The translations under genes were made by a program, and so were the position numbers. From Aureococcus anophagefferens (lineage: Eukaryota; Sar; Pelagophyceae; Pelagomonadales; Pelagomonadaceae): DNA of 64,000 bases. Where the stretch lies: positions 1,811,150-1,875,149 of the forward strand of contig NW_008705561.1 in NCBI RefSeq assembly GCF_000186865.1, given 5' to 3'. Within the stretch, counting starts at the first letter, position 1. Each line of letters begins with the position of its first letter. Below are positions 9,101 to 16,989 of the stretch, piece after piece. Below the pieces are notes generated by a model that saw only the letters and a program-made list of their open reading frames with translations, did no database searches and had not been told where the DNA came from.

Positions 9101-11618
9101 GAGCTACGACGACGCGGCGCACGACGTCAACACCTTCGCGCTCCTCGCCGAGTGGCTCGACTACCTGCGGCAAAAGTCCGAGGACGAGGGCCAGGAGTGG
9201 ACGTCGTCCTACATCGACCTCACGGGCAGCGGCCTCATCGCGAGCCTCTGCGAGAGCGTCTACCTCGACGACGGCTCCTTCCTGGGCGTCGCCATGAGCT
9301 CGCTGAGCCTCGAGCAGACGGAGAAGCTGCTCCTGAACGACATCTGGGGCACGGCCTACGCGTTCATGGTCGACGTCGAGGGCGAGGCCATGATCCACCC
9401 GCGGCTCACGCCGCCGTCGCACCTCGCCGCGTCGCCCCTCTTCCCGGACATCGAGTCGCTCGAGACCTACAACGGCTTCCCGGCCGAGTTCCTCCAGGCG
9501 CGCGACGACATGGTCCACTCGCGGGCCGGCGCGGCGAAGATGACGACGCGCCAGCTCCGGCCGCGCGGCGGCGTGCTCGACGGCGTCATGGTCGTCGAGG
9601 ACGAGGTCGAGTACTTCTGGGCGCCCGTGCCGGACAGCGAGTACGTCGTCGGCTACGTGCTCGCGACGCCCGACGACGTCCACTACCGCGTGCCCGTGGA
9701 GCCGCCGGCGCACTGGGGCGTGACGAACCACATGACGAACTACCTCCACAAGTTGCTGGACTACGAGACGCTCGGCGCGCTCGGCGACGCGACGCTCGCC
9801 CAGGCCTTTCTCGATCTGGACGTCCAGAAGGACGGCGTCTTCGGGGGCATCTCCTACAACGGCATCTGGGTCACGGGCGCGCACTCCGTCGTGACGCTCG
9901 CGGAGCGGTCGCTCTGCGCGCCGGACGAGTTCACGCAGCTCGATTTAGACGACCTGCTCCTACCGACGGCGCACGGCGACCTCAACGAGGACCGCGACGC
10001 GACCGTGGGCTGGCGCGACTGCGACTCGGGGTCGTTCATGCACGAGCGGGCCTTCGCGGACGTCGAATTGACCTTGGCCATCGAGGAGCCGTGGCTCGCG
10101 CGCGACATGTCCGGCGACTACGGCTCCTTCGCCATCACGGGCATCGGCACGGCGAGCGGCAGCTTCCGCTTCTACCCGGGCTACCAGCTCTACCGCGGCT
10201 TCGACCCGACGGTGCGGCCCTGGTACTACGCGGCGGTGGCGAACAAGGACGCGCTCGCGATCTCGACGCCCTACACGGCGGCCGCGGGCGAGGGCATCTA
10301 CGTGACCATCTCCGCGACGATCTTCGAGGGCGCGCCGGACTGCGCCGAGTCCGCGACCATGGGCCACGACGGCGGCTGCGCGTGCGCCGACGGCTCCGAC
10401 TGCGAGAGCGGCGTCTGCGCGGCGACGGGCACGTGCACGTCCGTGTGGAAATCAAATCTTCAACCCGACTTCAATGTGCGCATATGCGACCGTTTCGACG
10501 CGAGGCTTTCTGTTGTGCCTCGAGAACTCGATGAGAGCAATCGATTCGTCCAAAAATCAGCCGAATCGACGTCGATTTGACCGAGATAGAGTTCTGAAGT
10601 TTGGTGGGGACCCCCCAAACCAGTGGTTGGAATCCACACAGGTGCACGTCCGTGCGCGTCGAGGCCGTCGCCATGGGCGCGCGCTTCTACGACGCCTTCC
10701 ACGACCGCATGCACGAGCTCACGGAGGGCGCGTGCTCCGATGCCGTCGCGACGGATTCCAGCTCGACGGCGCGGCGCTGCTACCTCGTCGACACGGCGGG
10801 CTACGCGATCTGGAGCCCCCACTTCGCCGCGCTGGACATCTACGACACGCGGTCCTTCCAGTCCGTGCCCCTGGCCCGCACGGAGGGCAAGGTCTTCTCC
10901 GCGCTCGAGGCGCTCGGCGTCTTCGTGCGCCACAGCGAGATCCTGTACCAGGGCACGTGCACGAAGACGCCGTCGTACCTCATGGACAGCGTCACGACCA
11001 GTGTCGGCGCAGGGGTCCCTACGTACGCGCCTCTCCGTAGCCCCTTCCTGATCCTATGGACCCATGACGTATTCGCCTGCGCAGGTCACCGCCGACGGCG
11101 CGTTCCCGCCGGCCGAGGAGGTCGACGCGCACTACCCGGGCTCGCCGAGCTTGGGCTACTTCCCGCCCTGGGCGAACACGCACGGCTGCGTCCAGGACGT
11201 CGTCTACTACGACCTCGACGAGGACGCGCTCGCGGCGCAGGCCGACGGCGTCGCGTCGGGCTACATCTCCGGCGCGGGCTGCTACGAGGCCGCGTCCTGG
11301 CACTTTGCGCGCGCGCCGGGCACGAACGCCTACCTCCTCGTCATCGACGACATCGAGGTCGCGACGACGCCCGAGAGCGCGACGTCCTTCGAGTTCGCGT
11401 GCTCCGTCGAAAACGGCCTCTACACGCCGGGCGCCTACCTCCTCGTCAACGGCTCCTGCGGCATTCTCCACGAGGTGCCCGAGCACCCCATCACTTGCCC
11501 GGCGAAGACGGACTACCGACCGACCGTGCCCGAGTGCGAGGACGACGGCGCCGCGCGCGCCGCGGCCTCGACGGCCGCGGCGCTGCTCGCGCTGCTGCTG
11601 GTGATGGCGCGCGGCTAG
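6120..11618 (+). CDS. Voltage-gated Ca channel alpha-2/delta-like VWA-Cache surface protein
   Basis: Exons are 6120..10432, 10642..10990 and 11085..11618, giving 1731 aa. A signal peptide is followed by two homologous Cys-rich modules (about residues 88-240 and 341-480), both with C-P-x-F, a CCxx pair and a CxxxC segment. Ala-rich hydrophobic stretches separate the modules. Next comes an alpha-2/delta-like core: a VWA_N-like region, DPRLRPWYLAPTGG, a VWA domain at about 778 with MIDAS DASYS, and a Cache-like segment repeated near residue 1360 (DPTVRPWYYAAVANKD). The C-terminus ends in a hydrophobic tail, as in GPI-anchored or membrane-tethered alpha-2/delta subunits. The core fits an extracellular accessory subunit of a calcium channel or a ligand-sensing receptor. 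The duplicated Cys-rich modules are not part of animal alpha-2/delta. Two introns interrupt the 3' third. Confidence 0.8.
10441..10641 (+). mobile_element. Introner element, family A copy 3 (sense)
   Basis: A 201-bp element, CCGTGTGGAAATC...GGAATCCACACAG, flanked by the 8-bp duplication GTGCACGT (10433-10440 and 10642-10649). The phase-2 intron 10433..10641 restores AC|G TGC ACG TCC GTG CGC. The donor-side end is CCGTG in place of the consensus CTGTG, and the same CCGTG follows the downstream target copy, so the direct repeat effectively spans 13 bp. Confidence 0.9.
10999..11084 (+). mobile_element. Candidate degenerate introner, second intron of the alpha-2/delta-like gene
   Basis: The 94-nt intron 10991..11084 joins AGC|GTC ACC in phase 0 and is needed to keep the frame open. 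Removing its first 8 bases leaves an 86-bp segment that starts CAGTGT and ends GCGCAG. It is flanked by GTCACGAC on the left and GTCACCGC on the right, an imperfect 8-bp repeat (6 of 8). This is the layout of the clear introners after decay. No copy with a similar interior was found in the window. Confidence 0.45.
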
Positions 11619-11850
11619 GCGGGCTACAACTGTGCTGTCGGTAAGGGAGTCCCCGGCACACTGCTCCCGGACGACCGAGGGAGCTCGGCACACGGCGACT
11701 TGTTCGCCGGCGCTCGCCCCGTCCGGGGACTCCCAGAGGGCGGTCGCGCGCGGCTAGACGGCGCGCGGACTACCGCGGTCAGTGAGGGAAGCGCCCGGCA
11801 CACTGCTCCCGGACGACAGAGAGGACTCCCAGGAGGATATCTAGCGCGCT
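11605..11850. repeat. Partial duplication of the alpha-2/delta-like gene's 3' flank
   Basis: A block beginning at GCGCGCGGCTAG (which includes the stop codon) and containing GGCACACTGCTCCCGGACGA recurs about 140 bp downstream, starting near 11747, with GCGCGCGGCTAGACGGCG and again GGCACACTGCTCCCGGACGA. The copies are diverged outside that core. The segment between the two convergent genes therefore contains an imperfect direct duplication of roughly 85 bp and no gene. Confidence 0.6.
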
Positions 11851-11897
11851 CCGCGGGACGACGGAGGGGGGTCGCGCGCGCGGGCCCGCGGGGCCGC

Positions 11898-12227
11898 CTA
11901 CTTGCGGCGCTCGTCGTACTCGGCGAAGAAGTCCGAGTCGGAGTCGGGCTGGTCCTTGGCCCAGTTGTAGTAGAGCCAGAAGAACGAGCCGAAGACGAGC
12001 GTCAGCACCGTCGTCTCGCGGCCGTCGTCGATGCCGAGCACGAGGCCCGTGCCCTCGGACTGGCCGCCGGCGAGCGCGGCGAAGGGCGTGAAGGCCGCGG
12101 CGGCGGCGGCGAAGGAGACGGGCTTGGGCGCCGAGATCTTGGGCGCGGACACGGTCCGCTTCGCCTGCGTCGGCGCGAGCGCCGACGAGCACGCGAGCAG
12201 GGTGGCGACGAGGACGGACTTGAACAT
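11898..12227 (-). CDS. psbW: Photosystem II reaction centre protein W (PsbW-like), plastid-targeted
   Basis: The precursor is 109 aa. The leader MFKSVLVATLLACSSALAPT is a signal peptide followed by L-A-P, the pattern of bipartite targeting signals in algae with complex plastids. A second, Ala-rich hydrophobic stretch (FAAAAAAFTPFAALAGG) resembles a thylakoid-transfer signal. The mature part has EGTGLVLG, one membrane span (TVLTLVFGSFFWLYYNWA) and an acidic tail ending DERRK. This is the short single-span layout and GTGL motif of PsbW, a small nuclear-encoded PSII subunit that stabilises dimers and supercomplexes in plants. The assignment comes from remembered motif similarity. Another small PSII protein is a less likely alternative. 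Confidence 0.72.
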   Translation of the reverse strand: MFKSVLVATLLACSSALAPTQAKRTVSAPKISAPKPVSFAAAAAAFTPFAALAGGQSEGTGLVLGIDDGRETTVLTLVFGSFFWLYYNWAKDQPDSDSDFFAEYDERRK

Positions 12228-12863
12228 GGTGCGAGGCGGGGCCTGCGGGCGGGGCGGCGCCGTGAGCCGCGTGCGGGGCGCCCCGGGGGGCGGCGAGCCG
12301 CCGGCGCGCGGCGGCGAGCGCTTGGGATTGGATTTCGCGCGGAGAGCGCTGCGGCTCGGCCCCCGGCTCGTTTTTCGGTGCGAAATCGGTGCGCGCACGC
12401 GTGGACCGTTGCGACAAAGCTCTCACGGCGTCCTCTATCTCACGGCGACTACGTCGCGTAGCTTTCCACGCTGATGTACATACGCTTGCACTGAGTGGAA
12501 GGGCAGCGGATCGCGATCGAGGCGCGGGCGAGCCGCGCGCCGCTCCGCCACAGCCGGGGCTCGGCCGTCCACAACTCGGGAGCGCCTCGCGCCTTGTCCC
12601 GAAGACGCCCAATCCTCCCGCGCGCCTCGGCCGCCAGACCGGGCACGTCGGTTCTCGCGTCACACCATTTGCGCGAGGTTCCTGCTGGGCGTGCGGCCTG
12701 CGGCGGTCTTGCTCGGCGGCGCGTTCGCGGCGAGGGACGAGTCCCGGGCCCACTTCGTCGGCGGTCCGCGCCGGCGTCCTTGGGAACCGACGGGAAGAGA
12801 AGAACGCCCGCGCGCGCACATCCCAAAACCACCCCCTCCCGCGCAGGCGCGCCGCTCGTCCTC
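12228..12863. other. Divergent intergenic region between psbW and PP2C
   Basis: A 636-bp gap between two divergent starts. An open frame continuous with the phosphatase extends upstream to about 12495, but it reads as Arg/Pro/Ala-rich low-complexity sequence, so it is treated as 5' UTR or promoter. An N-terminal extension of the phosphatase cannot be excluded. No RNA gene or repeat was seen. Confidence 0.45.
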
Positions 12864-13919
12864 ATGGCGGCGAACAACGACGCGGCGGCGCTGTCGAAGC
12901 AGCGGCGGCGGCTGAGCGTGCAGAGCGACAGCAAGTTCATCGAGGGCGTGGAGAACATGGACATCTCCGGCGGCGGCAAGGCGCGGCGGCAGAGCATCCA
13001 GATCCGCGAGGGCGAGGCGGGGAGCCACATCAGCCGGCTCTTCGGGCTGAGCAAGAAGGGCTACGCGCCGTACAACCCGCGGAAGAAGAACCAGGACGCG
13101 CTGGCCATGGCCGAGGACCCGGCGACGGCGACGCAGGCGATCCTCGTTTTGGACGGCCACGGCGAGGCCGGCGACCTCGTGAGTGGCTACTACAAGGAGA
13201 AGTACCTCGACGAGGTCTTCGCGCACGCGGCGTGGCCCGGCGACGTCGAGGGCATGAAGCGCGCGTCGCGCGACGTGCTGCTCAAGCTCGAGCGCGAGCT
13301 CATCGGGAACAAGGCCGTGGACACGGAGTTCTCCGGGTCGACCTACGTCTTCGCGGCGTTGCGCGGCGGCGCGCTGCTCGTGTCGAACGTCGGCGACTCG
13401 CGCGTGACGCTCGGCGTCGAGGTCGACGGCGCCATCGTCGCGCGGCCCGTGTCCATAGACCACAAGCCCGACGCGCCGGCCGAGAAGGCGCGCATCCTCG
13501 GCGCGGGCGGCCGCGTCTTCGCCGTCGAGTACGACGACGGCGTCGACGGCCCGCCGCGCGTCTGGCTGGGGCACATGGACGTGCCGGGGCTCGCCATGAG
13601 CCGCTCGGTGGGCGACGTCGTCGCCCACGCCGCGGGCGTGTCCACGGAGCCCGAGTTCTTCGTCCACCCCGTCTCCCACGAGGACCGCTTCCTCGTCTCC
13701 GCCACGGACGGGCTCTGGGAGTTCCTCACGGACGACGAGGTCGTCGCCATGGTCGCCAAGGTCGCCATGGAGACGGGCAGCCCCAAGGCCTGCGTCGAGG
13801 CGCTCGTCGAGGAGTCGAACGCGCGGTGGATGAAGAACGAGCAGGTCATCGACGACACGACCATCGCCGTCGCCTTCCTCTCCGCGGACCTCGTCGCCGC
13901 GGCCACGAACGCCAAGTAG
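12864..13919 (+). CDS. PP2C-family serine/threonine protein phosphatase
   Basis: A 351-aa protein with the ordered PPM/PP2C motifs: KNQDALAM, LDGHGEAGD (metal-binding DGH), GSTYVFAAL, VSNVGDSRV, IDHKPD, LAMSRSVGD, SATDGLWEF and the terminal DDTTIAVAFL. The metal-coordinating aspartates in DGH, in DG of TDGLWEF and in DDT are all present, so an active Mn/Mg-dependent phosphatase is expected. The first ~70 residues are basic and Ser-rich (SKQRRRLSVQS, ARRQSIQI) and contain likely phosphosites or a basic targeting patch. No signal peptide or membrane span is seen, so the location is probably cytosol or nucleus. The start chosen is the first ATG that gives a compact N-terminus. Confidence 0.9.
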   Translation: MAANNDAAALSKQRRRLSVQSDSKFIEGVENMDISGGGKARRQSIQIREGEAGSHISRLFGLSKKGYAPYNPRKKNQDALAMAEDPATATQAILVLDGHGEAGDLVSGYYKEKYLDEVFAHAAWPGDVEGMKRASRDVLLKLERELIGNKAVDTEFSGSTYVFAALRGGALLVSNVGDSRVTLGVEVDGAIVARPVSIDHKPDAPAEKARILGAGGRVFAVEYDDGVDGPPRVWLGHMDVPGLAMSRSVGDVVAHAAGVSTEPEFFVHPVSHEDRFLVSATDGLWEFLTDDEVVAMVAKVAMETGSPKACVEALVEESNARWMKNEQVIDDTTIAVAFLSADLVAAATNAK

Positions 13920-13991
13920 GCGTCCCTCCCCTTTTGCCCGCGGAGCCGCGCATATCCCCGCTCCCCCCGAGATTCGTTCGCCCCCTTATAG

Positions 13992-14453
13992 TTACGTCGG
14001 GGGAAACACGGGCGCCCAGAACTGGCCGGGCTGCGCGGCCCGGAGCTCCGCGAGCGCGGCGCGCCAGCACGACGTCCCCGACGCGCGGACGACGCCCCGC
14101 GCGACGAGGTCGCCGTCGCCGGCGTAGCGCGCGTAGTCCGCCGCGATCTTCTTCGCGAGCGCGGACTTGGCCTCGGGGTCGTTGCACGCGTGCGGGTCGT
14201 TCCGGTTGTGGATCGCGCCGTCGGAGAGCGCGGTGAAGTTCACGAGGATCAGCGGCCGGTCGTCCGCCGGCGGCTTCTTCGGCGCGGGCGCGGGCGCGGG
14301 CGCGGGAGCCTTCGCCTTCGTCAGCCACTCGTCGTCGCCGCCGTCGGCGACGGGCGCCGCGGGGGGAGCCGGCGCGCCGTGGTCCGCCGGCAGCGCCGTC
14401 ACCGCCCAGTCGTCCTCGTCGTCCGCATCCTCCCAGCTTTCGAGCTCGGCCAT
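13992..14453 (-). CDS. Small acidic hypothetical protein
   Basis: A 153-aa product. Residues 1-22 are highly acidic (MAELESWEDADDEDDW). A Pro/Ala-rich linker (KAPAPAPAPAPKKPP) follows, then a conserved-looking C-terminal half with LILVNFTALSDGA, ADYARYAGDGDLV and a terminal WAPVF. No signal peptide, membrane span or known motif is seen. The acidic W-containing head recalls some translation-factor and cochaperone tails, but no family can be named. It starts 232 bp from the divergent dehydratase homologue. Confidence 0.6.
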   Translation of the reverse strand: MAELESWEDADDEDDWAVTALPADHGAPAPPAAPVADGGDDEWLTKAKAPAPAPAPAPKKPPADDRPLILVNFTALSDGAIHNRNDPHACNDPEAKSALAKKIAADYARYAGDGDLVARGVVRASGTSCWRAALAELRAAQPGQFWAPVFPPT

Positions 14454-14685
14454 CTGTGTCGCAGCGGTTGTGCTAGCAGCGGCGTGAGAATCCGAGCTGC
14501 GCTACTGCCTTGACGGCGCGAGCTTGCAAAGCTGGGAGGACGCGATGCTTGTCCTTGCGCCTCATGCGATGCTGTGGCAAAAAAATGTTTAGCATTGCAC
14601 TTGGTATCACTTCTTCAACCAAGGAGTTTCACAAAAAACGAGGCAAGGCGCTGGCCCTCCGCTGCGTGCTCTCTCCGCAGCGGCG

Positions 14686-16020
14686 ATGTGCGCGCTGTTC
14701 CAGGGCTTGCAGGAGCCGGTCGTGCCGGCGGCGGACGAGCCGAAGATCAAGGAGGTGCGCGCCTTCGTACTGCGGCCCAAGCCGCCACCCGAGGGCGGCG
14801 CCAACCCCTGGCACGCCGGCCCGCCGACGGCGGCGCCCCGCTGCCCCGCCGGCGCCGTCGTCGTCGAGGTCGAGCAGGACGACGGCCTCGTGGGCGTGGG
14901 CTGCACCGTCGGCGGCGAGGCGGTCTGCGTCGTCGTCGAGGAGCACCTCGCCAAATTCGTCGAGGGCCAGTCCGCGAGGAACATCGCGCACGTCTGGGAC
15001 CGGTGCTGGCGCGGCCAGACGGCGCAGGGCCGCCGGGGCCTGGGGCTCCACGCCCTCTCCGCCGTCGACCTCGCGCTCTGGGACCTGCTGGGCAAGATCA
15101 CGGGCGAGCCCTGCCACGTGCTGTTAGGCGGCATGACGACGGCGCGCGTGCCGCTCATCGCGGCGACGGCGCGGCCGGAGCTCGCGCGGCGCCTCGGCTT
15201 CAAGGGCGCCAAGGTCGCGTTGCCCCGGGGCCCGGAGGCCGGCGACGCGGGCCTGCGGGAGAACGCGGAGGCCGTCCACGCGTGGCGCCGCTCCGTGGGC
15301 CCCGACTTCCCGCTCGTCGTCGCCGGCGGCGGCCGCTTCGACGCGGCCTACGCGGCCGCGCTCGCGAAGCGCTGCGAGGCCGACGGCGTCGCCTGGTTCG
15401 AGGACTGCGTCCCGCCCGACGAGCCCGCGGCGCGGCGCGCGCTGAGCCGCAAGCTCGAGCGCCTCGGCGCGGTCCACGGCGCGGGAAGCCGCGAGGCGAC
15501 GCGCTGGGGCTTCGACGCGCTCGCGGACCAGGGCGTCGGCGTGCTCGCGCCCGACGTCTGCCGCTGCGGCGGGGCCTCGGAGTTCCTCAAGATCGCCGCG
15601 CTCGCGCGCGCGCGCGGCGTCGCCGTCGCGCCGTCCGGCGGCGGCGTCTACGCCTACGGCCTCGCCATGGCGCTGCCCGACGTCCACGTCGCCGAGTGCG
15701 CCCTCGGCGAGTCCGGGGCACCCGCGCCCTTCTGGGGCGACCTCCTCGCGGGCGAGCCGCCGCCCGCGGACGGCTACGTCGCGCTCCCGCGCGCGCCGGG
15801 CTGGGGCGTGGCGCTCAACCGGGACCGCGTCGACCTCGTCCGCCCCCACGACCGCGACACGAAGCGCGCGCTCCTCTCGGCCTTCAAGAAGGTCACCGAC
15901 GAGTGCAAGAACGCGCCGGAGCCCGCCACCAAGGGCCGCCGCTCCGAGTCCGCGCCCACGATCCGCGACGAGAGCGTCATGGCCGCGGACCGCGCCCTCG
16001 CCGCGAGCCTCCTCGGGTAA
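14686..16020 (+). CDS. Rhamnonate dehydratase homologue lacking catalytic residues (probable pseudoenzyme)
   Basis: A 444-aa enolase-superfamily protein that follows bacterial L-rhamnonate dehydratase along its length: PKIKEVRAFV, GGANPWH, VVEVEQDDGLVGVG, LHALSAVDLALWDLLGK, ARPELARRLGFKGAK, AGDAGLRENA, WFEDCVPP, LAPDVCRCGGA and GVALNRDRVDL. Aligning these blocks to the remembered E. coli enzyme, Glu252 (E239 here) and dyad Asp302 (D290) are kept. Metal ligand Asp226 is A213 (LVVAGGG for LMLDCW), metal ligand Glu280 falls on S268, and catalytic His329 is S317 (VAPSGGGVY for VVPHGSSVY). The normal Mg-dependent dehydration should be impossible. An ~50-residue C-terminal extension rich in K/R/S is extra. 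The frame is intact and codon use matches the neighbours, so it is a maintained gene with some other role, perhaps structural or regulatory. Confidence 0.8.
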   Translation: MCALFQGLQEPVVPAADEPKIKEVRAFVLRPKPPPEGGANPWHAGPPTAAPRCPAGAVVVEVEQDDGLVGVGCTVGGEAVCVVVEEHLAKFVEGQSARNIAHVWDRCWRGQTAQGRRGLGLHALSAVDLALWDLLGKITGEPCHVLLGGMTTARVPLIAATARPELARRLGFKGAKVALPRGPEAGDAGLRENAEAVHAWRRSVGPDFPLVVAGGGRFDAAYAAALAKRCEADGVAWFEDCVPPDEPAARRALSRKLERLGAVHGAGSREATRWGFDALADQGVGVLAPDVCRCGGASEFLKIAALARARGVAVAPSGGGVYAYGLAMALPDVHVAECALGESGAPAPFWGDLLAGEPPPADGYVALPRAPGWGVALNRDRVDLVRPHDRDTKRALLSAFKKVTDECKNAPEPATKGRRSESAPTIRDESVMAADRALAASLLG

Positions 16021-16112
16021 AAAAGCCTAGCCGCGGTCGGCGCGAGCACCGGTCGACGCCTCCCTTTTTTGGGAGAGCTTCAACAACCGCTATTAATCGT
16101 GAGTCCAGAAGA

Positions 16113-16793
16113 ATGGGCGCCGAGTTTGCGGACAACGACAAGGAGGCGGCCGCCGCGCCGGCGGCGGACGCAGCGCCCGGGAACGACGAGAACGTCGCGC
16201 CCGCGGCCGCGGCGCCGGCCAAGGCGCCGGCGGGCGAGGACGCGCCGGCGCCGGGGCTGCCCGAGGACGTCGTCACGGCCGTGCGCGCCGGCGACGTCGC
16301 GACGCTCGAGGACTACCTCGCCGGCGGCGCCGACGCCGACGCGCGGCAGACGACGCCCGCGGGGCGGGGCCTGCTCTGCTGGGCCGCGCTGACGCGCCAG
16401 GCCGCGTGCCTCGCGGCGCTCCTCGAGAACGGCGCGAGCGTCGACGTCCCGGACAACTCGGGCTTCACGGCCCTCAACTACGTCGTCACCTACGGCGACG
16501 ACGCCAACCGCCTCGCCGAACTCCGGCTCCTCCTCGACGCCGGCGCCGACGTCGACAAGTGCGACAACCGCGGCTTCACGCCGCTCATCCACGGCTGCGT
16601 CCGCGGCCGCGGCGACGCCGTCCGCGCGCTCCTCGCCGCCGGCGCGAACTACGACCTGCGCAACGAGATGGGCCACGACGCCGAGGCCCACGCGCGCGCC
16701 GCGGGCCACGAGGACCTCGCCGGCCTCCTCGCGGACGTCCGCGCCGCGGGCTCCTGGGCCGCGTACGAGGCGGCGCCGCCGCTGGCGGAGTAG
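16113..16793 (+). CDS. Ankyrin-repeat protein
   Basis: A 226-aa protein. The N-terminal 50 residues are Ala/Pro-rich low complexity. About four ankyrin repeats follow, recognisable by the units LLCWAALTRQAACLAALLENGASVD, GFTALNYVVTYGDD, LRLLLDAGADVDKCDNRG and FTPLIHGCVRGRGDAVRALLAAGANYD with their G-A-x-x-D turns. There is no signal peptide or catalytic domain, so a soluble protein-binding scaffold is expected. It lies 92 bp downstream of the dehydratase homologue on the same strand and has its own start. Confidence 0.85.
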   Translation: MGAEFADNDKEAAAAPAADAAPGNDENVAPAAAAPAKAPAGEDAPAPGLPEDVVTAVRAGDVATLEDYLAGGADADARQTTPAGRGLLCWAALTRQAACLAALLENGASVDVPDNSGFTALNYVVTYGDDANRLAELRLLLDAGADVDKCDNRGFTPLIHGCVRGRGDAVRALLAAGANYDLRNEMGHDAEAHARAAGHEDLAGLLADVRAAGSWAAYEAAPPLAE

Positions 16794-16989
16794 GCGCGCC
16801 GCGGCGCCACGCGTATTGTAGAGGCACTCGTCTGACTGGAACGACGGAACGCGTTCAGACAGAAAGGCGCTCCATGTTGACGACAAGGTGCATCGCATGC
16901 GAGCTCTGCGTGCGCAATGCCACCCCCGATGCCGCAGCAGCAGCATATGTAGCACGTAGTAGAAGCATCGCAAGCCGGTAGCAGAAGCG

